Shown: piece by piece, positions 26,507-35,439 of the stretch
How positions within the stretch are numbered: position 1 is the first letter of the stretch
Layout of the letters: each line of letters begins with the position of its first letter
Assembly: GCA_035544215.1 (NCBI GenBank)
Contig: DATKHY010000001.1
Coordinates: 186,001 to 250,000 of the forward strand
Length of the DNA: 64,000 bases
From: Candidatus Binatia bacterium
GTDB lineage: Bacteria; Vulcanimicrobiota; Vulcanimicrobiia; Vulcanimicrobiales; Vulcanimicrobiaceae
Direction of reading: 5' to 3'
Made by a program: the position numbers and the translations under genes
Notes under the pieces: model-generated
Database searches by the model: none
What the model saw: only the letters and a program-made list of their open reading frames with translations
Told to the model about the DNA's origin: nothing

Positions 26507-26645
26507 ACTATCCTCTCAATGTGATCGCAGTACGGGGTTTCGAACTCCTAAAGCGTCGATCATGACCATTGATCCACGGGGCAGTACGACTACGCCAGCT
26601 TGGGGGTACCTTCGCGACCTTCACTGCACTCAAACGGTTCGTACC

Positions 26646-27550
26646 CTATGCCGTTACCAGCGACGGGGCCGGGATGCTCATGACACCCCTTGCCAACTCG
26701 GCAACGTGCCCGCCAACGTCGATGCCCCCACCGCCCCTCTCACCGTGTACATATACGTGCAAGAAGCTCTGCCGGCCCATTTGGGTTCCCTGTTCGCTAA
26801 CCAAGCGTGTACCGTCGGCGCTTTTGGCCAGGCCGTGTTTCATCATAAAAAGCGCTAAAGGACCGGTGGCACTCCCCGTGGCCGGATCTTCTGCGACCCC
26901 GATCTGCGGACCAAACATACGCGAGTACGCTCCGGTATTGGTGACCGCGAAGACGAACACTTGAGTCGGTGTCGCGCGGCCTTTTACGATTTCTTCGAAA
27001 ACCGGCAGGTCGAGGCGCGCTAGGTCAACCGTCGCGGGACGGTCGACCGCTATAAAGATAAAGGCATTCCCGGCGGTGAGAAGCTCGCATGGGACGTCCG
27101 CAAGGAGCTGATCCGTTTCAAGCCCCACCATCGCCGCACAGCGTTCGCGCGGGTATTCCGCGAGTGTCATGATGGGGGGCGTCGTCAACCAAATAACGGG
27201 ATCCTCCCCTTCATCGACTCGAACGGCAACGTCGCCAACGTTTTCTTGAAGAACGAAATTCATGGCGCTGCGGGGCACGATGCCGCTCGCGCGTATGACG
27301 TACGCCGCGCCGATCGTCGGAACGCCCGCGAACGGTAGTTCCGCGTCGGGCGTAAAGATGCGCACGCGCGTCCGGCGATCGTTCGAGTCTTCGCGAATTA
27401 TGAAGCTGGTTTCGGGCGGGTTCAGCTCGCGAGCTACCCTCTGCATCGTCCCAGTGTCGAGCCCGGTAGCGTCGGGGAAGACGGCGTGGGGATTGCCCCC
27501 TCAAGGGGCACCGACGTAAAAACGTCGAGGATGTAATAGGACAGGTCCAT
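26646..27550 (-). CDS. PhzF family isomerase (second paralogue) with an N-terminal frameshift
   Basis: ATG 27550 with an upstream AGAGG starts MDLSYYILDVFTSVPLEG. A G5 run follows, and the sense sequence continues in another frame as NPHAVFPDATGLDTGT into MQRVARELNPPETSFIIRED, with the catalytic Glu in PETSF. Downstream are LPFAGVPTIGAA, SRMFGPQIGVAEDPATGSAT and SEQGTQMGRQ. An internal ATG at 27446 gives 266 aa. The shift is net -1 modulo 3, like that of the paralogue at 19906-20804, with which it shares about half its residues. A copy of the operator cassette lies 80 bases upstream. Confidence 0.75.
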
Positions 27551-27604
27551 GCGATCGATGCCTCTTTGGTCTTGGACTGGGGCACTTTCGCCGACGAGCG
27601 CCCC

Positions 27605-27660
27605 TTCACGAAACGATAACACGGAGAGCATTGCATATGCAAGCCTTGTGCCCACAACTA
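27605..27660. promoter_or_regulatory. MarR/PhzF promoter-operator cassette, copy 2
   Basis: It contains the perfect 12-bp palindrome TTGCATATGCAA (27631-27642), flanked by ACGAAACGATAACAC on one side and GCCTTGTGCCCACAAC on the other. On the minus strand TTGTGG, 16 bases, TGCAAT reads towards PhzF. The other three copies share the same order and spacing. Confidence 0.65.
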
Positions 27661-27705
27661 ACTACTGGTAGGAAGGCACCGCTGGGTTTGGTCCTTGGCC
27701 CGAGC

Positions 27706-29796
27706 CTAGGGATGCAGGTAGTTCGCGAGCCAGCCGGCGATCAGGTTGAGCCGTTCGACCCGGTGAATCGGCGAGCCCGTCCGCGAAAGGTTGTGATTCT
27801 CGTTAGGCACCGCGACGTACGTGACGTCGCGCCCGAGAATCTTCAGCGCGGTGAACTCTTGGAGCGTTTGGTCGATCGTCGCGCGCGTATCGAGATCGGA
27901 GTGCAAGATGAGAAGCGACGCCCTGACATTTTCGACGTACGTCAACGGCGAGAACTTTGCATACGAGGTGCTCGCTGGATCCCACGGGGGGCCCCAGGTG
28001 TAATATCCACCACCCAATCCGTTCTTGCCCGCGAAGTCTGCGGCGAGGTTTTCGCTCTGCAAGAAACTGCCGACGCGCTCACCTACCGCCGCCTTGTAAC
28101 GATTGGTATGCGCGATCACCCACAGCACCGCGTAACCGCCGTACGAACCGCCCAGCACGCCCAAACGATCGCTATCCACGTCGGGCCGCTCGACGGCCAC
28201 GTTCATCGCGGCCTCGACATCGGCGAACATCGCGTCGCCGAAGTCGCTTTCCAACGCTTCTTCAAAAGCATAACCATGCCCAGTGCTGCCCGCTGGATCC
28301 GTAAAGACGATGTTGTACCCCAGCGACGCGTAGTATTGAAACTCCTGAAAGAACGTATCACCAAACTGGAGTTCCGGCCCGCCGTGAATTTCGAGCAGCG
28401 TCGCGTGCTTTGTGCCGCGCGTACCCCCTGTCGCCGGCATAAACCATGCCTGGACCTTCGCATTGGGCCCTTGCGATTGGCCAGCCGGAACGTCGACCCA
28501 GAACTCTTGCGGTGTGGAGAGCGTTACCAAGGCCAAATACGCGGCGTTGACGTTGGTGAGCTGGCGCGTCTCGCCCGTCGCCAGGTCAGCCACATAGACG
28601 TCGGCCGGATGGGTAAAATCGCTGTATAGATAGGCGGCCGTTTTGCCGTCAGCGGATATGCTGCACGACCATGCCTCGCCCTTGGGCGCGGTCACGTCCG
28701 TGAGTTCGCCGTTAGCCAGATCGACGATTCGCAAGTTCGAGTATCCCGGTCCGTCGACATTGACCAGCGCCTGCTTCCCGTTGGGCAGCGGCCGCATGCA
28801 CAGTCCGCCGTCTTCCCTCATGTCGCCCAGCACAGAATCGCCCCATGATACGGTGTTCTTGGCAACGATCGTCTGTGCGTCGTTGCCGTCGATCTTTGTC
28901 GAATCCAACGAAGCATACGCCGCATTATCGGTGACCCCGCTGCGAAAGGTCAAAATGCGATTTCCGTCCACGCTATAGAACAGCCCGTTGTTTGCGACGT
29001 CTTCTGATGGAAGTTTTGAGGGTTGACCGCCGTTAGCGGACACAATGTAGACGTCGTTCGGTCCCTGGTCGACCGATTCGCGCTGCAGTGAATCGAACAG
29101 AATTGTGCGGTCGTCGGGTGACCAGGCGTCGAACGCCTCGCTCCAGCGTCCGAACGTGAGCTGCTTGGCGTTGCCGCCGTCGGCGTCCACGATCCAAATG
29201 TGCAAATGATCCTGATACGTGTACCCTTGGCCGTTGGTCTCAAAAAAAAGCCGGTCGATCGTGCGGATGTCGCTCTTCTTCTCCTCGTCGGTTGGCTCGA
29301 AACCCGCTTTCGTGAAATCCACGTATGTGTTCGGCTGCGCGTCGGGCGAGTTAACCGACAGCGCAATATGTTTGCCGTCGTGGGAAACGACCGGCGACGA
29401 AACACCTGGCGCGAGGCGCGTGAGCTGCACGACCTGCTTGGTGCCTAACGTGTAGCGGTAGAGCTGCGGCATGGCCCCAGGTGCCCTTCGAATGAACACG
29501 AAGCTCGCGCCGTCGGGCATCCACGCGTAGTCGCCGTCGCCAATTTTTCCGGTGACGTTGGCGGTTATCGCGCCGGTGCGGACTTCGATCAGATCGATGG
29601 CGCGCTCGTAGGAGTTCTTTGGCCCGTTCATTTTCTTCGTCCCGACGAGGACGTGCGCTCCATCGGGCGACAGCAGCGCCGCATTCAAGAACGTCATTTT
29701 GAAGAGGTCCTCAGCTGCGACCGGCCTGGTCTGCGCCGAGGCCATGCAGGGAAGCAACGCGGCTGCCAACGTTGTGACGATGTCCCGATATCTCAC
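27706..29796 (-). CDS. S9 family prolyl oligopeptidase-type serine peptidase, secreted
   Basis: The 696-aa protein starts at GTG 29796, chosen because AAGGGAG lies 6-7 bases upstream; another GTG at 29844 lacks such a site. A signal peptide (DIVTTLAAALLPCMASAQ) is followed by a seven-bladed WD/PD40-like propeller (blades such as SPDGAHVLVGTK, SHDGKHIALSVN, SPDDRTILFDSL) and a C-terminal alpha/beta hydrolase domain. The catalytic triad reads Ser551 in GVLGGSYGGYAV, Asp in HSDLD at about 634-636, and His668 in PNENHNLS. It is a dipeptidyl/acylaminoacyl peptidase acting outside the cytoplasm. The divergent MarR gene and the shared operator at 29956-30005 suggest MarR control. Confidence 0.92.
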   Translation of the reverse strand: MRYRDIVTTLAAALLPCMASAQTRPVAAEDLFKMTFLNAALLSPDGAHVLVGTKKMNGPKNSYERAIDLIEVRTGAITANVTGKIGDGDYAWMPDGASFVFIRRAPGAMPQLYRYTLGTKQVVQLTRLAPGVSSPVVSHDGKHIALSVNSPDAQPNTYVDFTKAGFEPTDEEKKSDIRTIDRLFFETNGQGYTYQDHLHIWIVDADGGNAKQLTFGRWSEAFDAWSPDDRTILFDSLQRESVDQGPNDVYIVSANGGQPSKLPSEDVANNGLFYSVDGNRILTFRSGVTDNAAYASLDSTKIDGNDAQTIVAKNTVSWGDSVLGDMREDGGLCMRPLPNGKQALVNVDGPGYSNLRIVDLANGELTDVTAPKGEAWSCSISADGKTAAYLYSDFTHPADVYVADLATGETRQLTNVNAAYLALVTLSTPQEFWVDVPAGQSQGPNAKVQAWFMPATGGTRGTKHATLLEIHGGPELQFGDTFFQEFQYYASLGYNIVFTDPAGSTGHGYAFEEALESDFGDAMFADVEAAMNVAVERPDVDSDRLGVLGGSYGGYAVLWVIAHTNRYKAAVGERVGSFLQSENLAADFAGKNGLGGGYYTWGPPWDPASTSYAKFSPLTYVENVRASLLILHSDLDTRATIDQTLQEFTALKILGRDVTYVAVPNENHNLSRTGSPIHRVERLNLIAGWLANYLHP

Positions 29797-29955
29797 TCGA
29801 TCTCCCTTCGATGCGGGCCTCCCGGGATTCGCAATCTCAATCACAGTGGCTATATCTTAGCAGCCACCCATCGCGCGGCGATCTCCGAGCCCCGGGGCGA
29901 AGTGTACTGGCGCGAGCGCGCCGCTTTAACAAACTCCCAGCGTTCTGGATACGCC

Positions 29956-30005
29956 TCTTGACGAAACGATAGCACAAGAGTATTGTATATGCAAGTCTTG
30001 TGCGA
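29956..30005. promoter_or_regulatory. MarR promoter-operator cassette, copy 3, between S9 peptidase and MarR
   Basis: On the plus strand TTGACG (29958-29963), 17 bases and TATTGT (29981-29986) form a good sigma-70 promoter. It predicts transcription from about 29993, giving a leader of only a few bases before the GTG at 30000. TTGTATATGCAA (29983-29994) overlaps the -10. On the minus strand TTGGTC, 16 bases, TACAAT points to the peptidase. Confidence 0.65.
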
Positions 30006-30464
30006 CCAACTACTTTTAAGAATGAGGCAGAGCACGCGCTTCCGCAGGGCAGGGAGCTTTGCGCCTGCACCACGTTGCGAGAACTCGCGCGTCGCGCCAC
30101 GGCGATGTACGACGGCGTTCTCCAGCCGCTGGGCATGAAGCTGACACAGTACGGCGTTCTCGCGCGCCTCGATCGACTGGTTCATTGCAACCTTGCGGAA
30201 TTAGCGGAGGCGTGCGACCTTGATGTTACATCCCTGTCGCGGGGATTACGTCCCGTAATTGCCAACGGCTGGGTCAAGTCGGGACAGGGCAAGGATGATC
30301 GTACGAAGCGATATGAGCTAACGGCTTATGGCAAGCAAGTCCTGCGAAAGGCTTTCGCACTCTGGTTGAAAGCGCAGGGCCGCTTGCACGAGGTTATTGG
30401 GCCGGAACATATTCGAGCGCTCAAGGGTCTCTGCGGAATTCTAAGGGGAGTGTGTCTTGGCTAA
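30000..30464 (+). CDS. MarR family transcriptional regulator
   Basis: The 154-aa protein begins with a cysteine-containing helix (ELCACTTLRELARRATAMYD, with two Cys that could sense oxidants), then LTQYGVLARLDRLVHCNLAE and LAEACDLDVTSLSRGLRPVI (recognition helix). The wing reads SGQGKDDRTKRYELTAYGKQ. A paralogue, frameshifted, is at 40540-40959. GTG 30000 is the only plausible start and follows the promoter almost directly. Its last codons overlap the TTG start of RidA by 8 bases. It probably represses the divergent S9 gene and its own operon through the TTGTATATGCAA site. Confidence 0.88.
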   Translation: MRPTTFKNEAEHALPQGRELCACTTLRELARRATAMYDGVLQPLGMKLTQYGVLARLDRLVHCNLAELAEACDLDVTSLSRGLRPVIANGWVKSGQGKDDRTKRYELTAYGKQVLRKAFALWLKAQGRLHEVIGPEHIRALKGLCGILRGVCLG

Positions 30465-30822
30465 AAAGTCGATCGCAAGGCTAACGCCTGGCCCGCGCAT
30501 GAGCCAAGGCGTCGTGCACGGTGGACTGCTGTATACTGTCGGCCAGGTCGATAAGGAATCTACCGACGTAGGTGAACAAACGACAAACGTGCTGGCAAAG
30601 ATCGACGCCCTCTTAGCGCAAGTGCAAAGCTCGAAATCGCAAGTGCTGTCGGCAAGTATTTGGCTTTCCGACATGGCGACTTTCGATGAAATGAACCAGG
30701 CGTGGGAGCGGTAGAATGATCCGCACAATCCCGCTGCTCGCGCAACGGTCGGGAGCGCCCTCGCAGCGCCGGAATACAAAGTCGAAATTGCGGTCATCGC
30801 CGTGGCGGGCAAGGCACCATAG
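30457..30822 (+). pseudogene. RidA family protein interrupted by an in-frame amber codon
   Basis: Reading from TTG 30457 (Shine-Dalgarno AAGGGGAG), the frame is a complete RidA/YjgF domain of 121 codons: GVVHGGLLYTVGQVDKESTD, VLAKIDALLAQVQSSKSQVL, IWLSDMATFDEMNQAWER, then TAG at 30712-30714, then NDPHNPAARATVGSALAAPE and YKVEIAVIAVAGKAP to the TAG at 30822. The stop replaces one residue before NDPHNP, normally Trp or Val in relatives. RidA proteins deaminate reactive enamines. Everything else is conserved, and the next ATG follows directly, so the mutation is recent, an error, or read through. Confidence 0.8.
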
Positions 30823-31593
30823 ATGGATCTCCTGGTTAGCGGCCGCGTCGCCTTAGTGACCGGCGCAAGTTCCGGAATCGGCGAAGCCGTCGCGCTCTCG
30901 CTCGCAAAGGAAGGCGCAACCGTTGCTTTGGCTGCTCGGCGCCTCGAACGACTGGAGCAGGTAGCAGAGAACGCACGCAAGTTGGGAGCCGCAAAAGTCA
31001 AGACGTTTCATTTTGATCAGGCGGACCTAACGTCGGGTGCCAACCTCGTTTCCGAGGTTTGTAGTGCTCTTGGGCCTATCGACATTCTGATCGCCAACGG
31101 CGGTGGCCCAAAGCCGGGAACCTATCTGCAAACACAACTCGAGGACTGGGATCGCGGCTATGGTCTGGTTCTGCGAAGCATGCTCCAGCTCGTTAACGGG
31201 ACTCTGCCGGAAATGAGAGCCAGACACTGGGGCCGGATTGTGGCCCTTACGTCCATGTCCGTAAAAGAGCCAATTCCTAATCTCGTCCTCTCCAACTCGT
31301 TACGGACGGCACTCGTCTCTGCCTTAAAGACGCTTTCGATAGAAGTTGCTTCCGACGGCGTCACTATTAACTCCATTGCTACCGGACGAATTCTTACAGA
31401 TCGCCTCTTGCAGTTGTACGGCAACGACGAGGAGGCGATTAAAGCTGCTGCACAGCGCGACGTTCCGATCGGCCGCGCAGCGACCCCGAGCGAGTTTGCC
31501 CCGCTCGTCACCTTCCTCTGCGGTGATCCCGCGAGCTACATCACCGGACAAACGATTGCGATCGATGGTGGTTATATTAAGTCGCTGTTTTGA
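30823..31593 (+). CDS. SDR family oxidoreductase of the atypical BKR-like subgroup
   Basis: The 256-aa Rossmann protein has TGASSGIG (14-21) for NAD(P), NGGGPKPG, then ALTSMSVKEPIPNLVLSNSL and RTALVSALKTLSIEVA. The canonical YxxxK is replaced by LSNSLR, as in the BKR-like SDR subgroup known to lack the active-site Tyr. The C-terminal SYITGQTIAIDGGYIKSLF is typical. Its ATG abuts the RidA stop (TAGATG), so MarR, RidA and SDR form one coupled operon. The reaction is unknown, and a conventional carbonyl reduction is doubtful without the Tyr. Confidence 0.9.
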   Translation: MDLLVSGRVALVTGASSGIGEAVALSLAKEGATVALAARRLERLEQVAENARKLGAAKVKTFHFDQADLTSGANLVSEVCSALGPIDILIANGGGPKPGTYLQTQLEDWDRGYGLVLRSMLQLVNGTLPEMRARHWGRIVALTSMSVKEPIPNLVLSNSLRTALVSALKTLSIEVASDGVTINSIATGRILTDRLLQLYGNDEEAIKAAAQRDVPIGRAATPSEFAPLVTFLCGDPASYITGQTIAIDGGYIKSLF

Positions 31594-31635
31594 TCCGATG
31601 TACCGCGCAGCCCAACTTATTTCGTAGGAAACGCC

Positions 31636-31917
31636 ATGCATCTAAATGAAATCGCCGCATCGCGCAGGAGTGACTCGTCGTTGACGCCCGCCGCGCTAGG
31701 CCAACTTCTCGAGCCCTGGCTGCACGGGAAAGGCCCTCTTCGCGCACGGCTCAAGGATGCCGTTGAGAAGGCGATTTTGGAAGGGTTAATCGCCGACGGC
31801 ACGCGCCTGCCATCGGAGCGTGGATTCGCCGATGCCGGCGGCGTGAGTCGCAGCACGATCGTCTCCGCTTACGACATGCTTGAGGAAGACGGACTCATCG
31901 AGCGACGGCGCGGCAGT
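31636..31917 (+). pseudogene. MocR/GntR-type regulator truncated after its DNA-binding domain
   Basis: Residues 30-94 are a GntR winged helix of the MocR (PLP-dependent) type: GPLRARLKDAVEKAILEGLI, ADGTRLPSERGFADAGGVSR, STIVSAYDMLEEDGLIERRR then GS. The aminotransferase-like domain that should follow is missing. From 31918 the DNA encodes, on the opposite strand, part of a carbohydrate-binding-type protein. The frame continues open to 32259 only as antisense sequence. The start ATG is 31636. Non-functional or an HTH-only derivative. Confidence 0.75.
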
Positions 31918-32313
31918 GAAATCGTCCGTACCGAAACCGACGTTATTCGTCGACTGCAACGCCGTCACCGGAATATTGTCTTGAACGCAATCAAAGCGAA
32001 CATAGACGTTATTTGCGTCGTGCAAGACATAGGAGCGCGTCGACAGCCGGCCCGGAACGCGCGTGGTGACGTTGAAAAAATCCGAACCCAGTTGAGCCTT
32101 CTGCCAGGCCCCACCGTCGAAGGAAGTAGGTTCGAGTCCGTTAGGAACTGGCTGCACCTGAAAACTCGACTGGTAGGTTACGGCTGCTGCTACGGGAATA
32201 GGTACCACACCGATCGCAGCACACAGGGCCGTGATATGTATTGCGGGCGCGCGTATTAACGAGAGGCCCTGACGGACTACGGTCGTCCCGCGAAAGGTGG
32301 TGGTCGGGGCCAT
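31918..32313 (-). pseudogene. N-terminal fragment of a secreted CBM9-like/DUF5916-type protein
   Basis: The minus-strand frame has a signal-like ALCAAIGVVPIPVAAAVTYQ, then NGLEPTSFDGGAWQKAQLGS, YVLHDANNVYVRFDCVQDN and TNNVGFGTDDF. This is the start of proteins with a family-9 carbohydrate-binding-like domain. Similarity stops at DDF, exactly at 31918, where the MocR fragment ends on the other strand. The C-terminal barrel expected in such proteins is absent. Confidence 0.65.
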
Positions 32314-32792
32314 ATGCAGTAAGATGTTCCGTAAGCGCTTCTAATGGCACGAGAGTCGATCACCGATCCTCGCTGCTCTATTGAGTATATTGAAGGCTCA
32401 CGGCAACGGATGCGATGGCCACATGGGGTCAAAGTGGTCCAAAATCCCGCACGATAAACGCCGCTACCGGCCCGCGCTAACCGAGAAGCGAATGAATCGT
32501 GCGGTCTTGATCGCCGGAAAACCGGCAGTCCTTGTGAGGAGAACTTGGCTGCGCTCCTCTTTGAGCGCGAGAGGCCGGTACCAACGACGGAGATCGTTCG
32601 GCCGGACGCTGCCCCGACAAGCTCCTTCTAAGTGTTATTGGGATTTTGGAGCCTTATCCGACGGAAGCCTCGTGCCTCTTAACCCGTATTCCTCGGAGGA
32701 CTTGCCGGAGACTATCTTAGCACGGTCATTTTTGCGGAACAACTGTTCAACGTCCGAGCGAAGAAAATTCGCTAATGCGCGACGCTGCGAAG
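32314..32792. other. No gene recognised
   Basis: The frames open here are serine/arginine-rich and lack domain features. Nothing supported between the truncated secreted gene and the phosphoesterase. Confidence 0.45.
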
Positions 32793-33533
32793 TTAGCTCT
32801 TCAGCTCCGCCTTACTGTACAACTCAAGCATTTGCGCTGCGGCAGGCGGACTCATAATGTCGAACTCCGGCGGGTTCGGAAATCCGACCTCGGCCACGCG
32901 TTGACGTGCGCGCTCGCGGTCGTAGCAGGTGTGTCGCAGATCGGCGTCGGGGCCGAGCAAGAGCCAATCCGCACTCGCCGAGCCGAACGGCATGCCGACG
33001 CTCCCGGCGTTGATAACGCGCGTCTTACCGATCATGCGGTCGAATTGCATGTGGGTGTGCCCACAGACTACGACATCCGCGTTGACGCGGGCGAATACTG
33101 GTAACAAGCGTGCTTCGTCGGTCCGGGAGGTGAAAATTTCGTTATCGTCTCGCGGCGTGGCGTGGCAGAAGAGAACCTTCCCAATCTGAGGGATCTGTAG
33201 TGTCACAGTCTTAGGCCACGTCGCGATCCACTCGTCATGCTCAGGTTCGAGATGGCGTGCACTCCAGCGGAGCATGTCCAGGGCATAGGGCGGAAGCTTC
33301 TTATTCTCGTCTCCATGAAGCATCGCGATCACCTCACGATCGCTATTCCCCATTAGATAATGAACCGGCACGGATAACGCCCGCAGCTTCTTCAGGCACT
33401 CATCTTGCATCGGCCCGCTCAGCACATCGCCCCCTACGACGACTTGATCAATCGCAAGATGTTGAAGTTCGCTCAGAACGGATTCGAGCGCTGGTAGGTT
33501 GCCGTGGATGTCGTAAAGGGCAGCTACTCGCAT
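32793..33533 (-). CDS. Metallophosphoesterase, YfcE/MJ0936-like
   Basis: The 246-aa calcineurin-like enzyme shows all the metal motifs in order: ALYDIHGN (D8, H10), VVVGGDVLSGP, YLMGNSDRE (Asn/Asp), LFCHATPRDD and VVCGHTHMQFDR. RVINAGSVGMPFG follows, typical of bacterial phosphodiesterases with two metal ions. Cytosolic; the physiological substrate is unknown. Isolated gene, start at ATG 33531-33533 with an AT-rich region upstream. Confidence 0.92.
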   Translation of the reverse strand: MRVAALYDIHGNLPALESVLSELQHLAIDQVVVGGDVLSGPMQDECLKKLRALSVPVHYLMGNSDREVIAMLHGDENKKLPPYALDMLRWSARHLEPEHDEWIATWPKTVTLQIPQIGKVLFCHATPRDDNEIFTSRTDEARLLPVFARVNADVVVCGHTHMQFDRMIGKTRVINAGSVGMPFGSASADWLLLGPDADLRHTCYDRERARQRVAEVGFPNPPEFDIMSPPAAAQMLELYSKAELKS

Positions 33534-33560
33534 AGATTTTTATTTAAGCTTAACAGGGTC

Positions 33561-35396
33561 TCACACGTACTCGGCGAGGGTGAGGTCCACGTTGCGCGTG
33601 GCGCCGTTTTTGCTCTTTACAACGAGGTGCACGACGGTGCCCGGTGCGCCCAAGAATAGCTCGCGCAGATGGCGCAGCGAAAGCGTCGAAGATCCGTTAG
33701 CCGCGGTGATGACATCCCCTTTGATGAGCCCCGCTTCCGCCGCCGGCGTATGGGGACGCACGTCGATGATCGTGATCGCGCCCGTATTCAATAGGAACAT
33801 CCCGCTGCGGTCCCATTGATCCGGATTGTTGAAAGCAGCGTTGGGCGTGAGCGTCATCGTCAGCGCGCGATAGTCGAGGGTCATGGTGAAACGTTTCCAC
33901 ACTGCGCCGCCGACGTTCGCGCCGAGATCCGGGGCCGCGAACGCGCCCTCCGTTTGCGTCGTGTAGTCGCCAATGAGATTCGGAAGGTTGAATCCTCCGA
34001 ACGTAAGCGACCGCAGACGGCCAAGCCTACCGAGCGCCGGGCCACCGACACCAAAACCGCTCACCCCGGTAGCCGTGAGCTTCGCTGGAATAAGGTTTGG
34101 GTGGGCCTGCAGAAACGGGGCGTAGAACGTTACCGAATCGCGTGCGCCAGTATCGAGCGTGCAGGTGGTGGGGACGCCGTCGATGGCGCAGGCAAACTGC
34201 GGTACCGATTGGTTCTGCGTGATCGGTACGATGCTTGCGCCGGTTGGAGCAGTGTACGTGCCTGGCGTATTGAAAGTTACCGTATTGTTCCCATAGTCAA
34301 ACGTTGTGATGAAACGCGATAGCACTTCGTAGCCTATCACCCCGTCGGTCGGTATCCCCGTACTCATCCCGACGCCCTTGCGCATCGGAAGTACCGCAAA
34401 TACCTGATTGGCTACGATCGCGCCACCGACTTGCAGCGTTTTGACCGTCGCAAAGCTTGATGCTTCGGTCGCATTTCCAACGCCGCTCACTTGCAGTGAT
34501 CCGCCGCCGAGCGCGTCGATCTCCTTAGCAACGTCAGTGTCGAGGATATTCCCACCGCCGGTGTCAAAGATGAAGTGATATGGGCCCTTGCCGTTGAGCA
34601 TGACGTCAATGTAGACGTGATTTTCTGAAAGGCGAATCGGGACCGTTGTCGACGCCGCACCGCCGGAGATCGAAAAATCGTGCGGCGCCGAGTGCGGCTT
34701 GGCCAAATGTGCCGTACCGCCGCGCGAATTGACGTTAACAGCGGTCGCGGCGAATGACGTGTTGTTGCCTTCGCTTGTAGCGATGTCGACGCGATACGGA
34801 ATCATGAGTCCGTGCACGGGACGATAATCACCCATCGTCATCGTCGACACAATCGGGCCGTACTTCTGCACCATTTTGACCGGCAGGTGCGTTGTCGCAT
34901 CGAACCAGAAGTCAAAGGGCACCTTGGACTTGGGCGGCGCTACGGTGAGCAACTGGTAATGCTTCCCCTTCTCGCTTTTCGCGCCGCCCCAGACAACCGA
35001 CGCGCCGCCATAACCGGGCGTCCAGAGATCGTAGTTGCCGAAATACGCTTGATTGATCGCAGTGGAACGCCCCATGACGCTGTCGTCGACAATCACCAGG
35101 CCCGTTTGATCGAGAATCCAGCTTTCGTTCCCATCCCAGCCGGTGCCGCCACCGAGCGGTGGCGTCGAAAATATCGAGGCCTGGCGCGTGCCACCCATCT
35201 CGTTCCAGCTGGCGCCGCTGCCGGAGAGGCCGGTAGCGACGACCTTGCCACGCGTATGAACCGTTTGGATCGAGCGCATTGCGCTAATGTGTAGCGCCAC
35301 GCCAGATCGTTTGATGAGCGTCGTAACGCGGGGATCGGGCGCGGCCGCAAGCAATGCGGGCAACACACACGCAAGTAGTGCCTGTTGAAGCTTCAT
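33561..35396 (-). CDS. Secreted double retropepsin-like aspartic protease with C-terminal PDZ domain
   Basis: The 611-aa protein has a signal peptide (MKLQQALLACVLPALLAAAP). Residues 20-240 are a beta-rich region resembling outer-membrane lipoprotein carriers (DFWFDATTHLPVKMV, GLMIPYRVDI). Two retropepsin half-sites follow: YHFIFDTGGGN (Asp278) with DGVIGYEVLS, and TCTLDTGARDS (Asp415) with LGANVGGAVWKRF. The C-terminal 85 residues form a PDZ domain (AGLIKGDVITAANGSSTLSL). One chain thus carries two DTG motifs, as needed for a self-contained active site. It probably degrades or processes envelope proteins; partners are not visible. Confidence 0.88.
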   Translation of the reverse strand: MKLQQALLACVLPALLAAAPDPRVTTLIKRSGVALHISAMRSIQTVHTRGKVVATGLSGSGASWNEMGGTRQASIFSTPPLGGGTGWDGNESWILDQTGLVIVDDSVMGRSTAINQAYFGNYDLWTPGYGGASVVWGGAKSEKGKHYQLLTVAPPKSKVPFDFWFDATTHLPVKMVQKYGPIVSTMTMGDYRPVHGLMIPYRVDIATSEGNNTSFAATAVNVNSRGGTAHLAKPHSAPHDFSISGGAASTTVPIRLSENHVYIDVMLNGKGPYHFIFDTGGGNILDTDVAKEIDALGGGSLQVSGVGNATEASSFATVKTLQVGGAIVANQVFAVLPMRKGVGMSTGIPTDGVIGYEVLSRFITTFDYGNNTVTFNTPGTYTAPTGASIVPITQNQSVPQFACAIDGVPTTCTLDTGARDSVTFYAPFLQAHPNLIPAKLTATGVSGFGVGGPALGRLGRLRSLTFGGFNLPNLIGDYTTQTEGAFAAPDLGANVGGAVWKRFTMTLDYRALTMTLTPNAAFNNPDQWDRSGMFLLNTGAITIIDVRPHTPAAEAGLIKGDVITAANGSSTLSLRHLRELFLGAPGTVVHLVVKSKNGATRNVDLTLAEYV

Positions 35397-35439
35397 ATTC
35401 GCATGTACGAGCGACCCGGAAGCGATGTTTCGGGCTGCC

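Noticed and set aside
30712-30714. Codon reassignment of TAG (for example pyrrolysine-type decoding).
   Set aside because: TAG ends normal genes elsewhere in the window (RidA itself at 30822), a different stop (TAA) interrupts the zinc-ribbon gene, and no pyl-type genes are present. Mutation or error is simpler.
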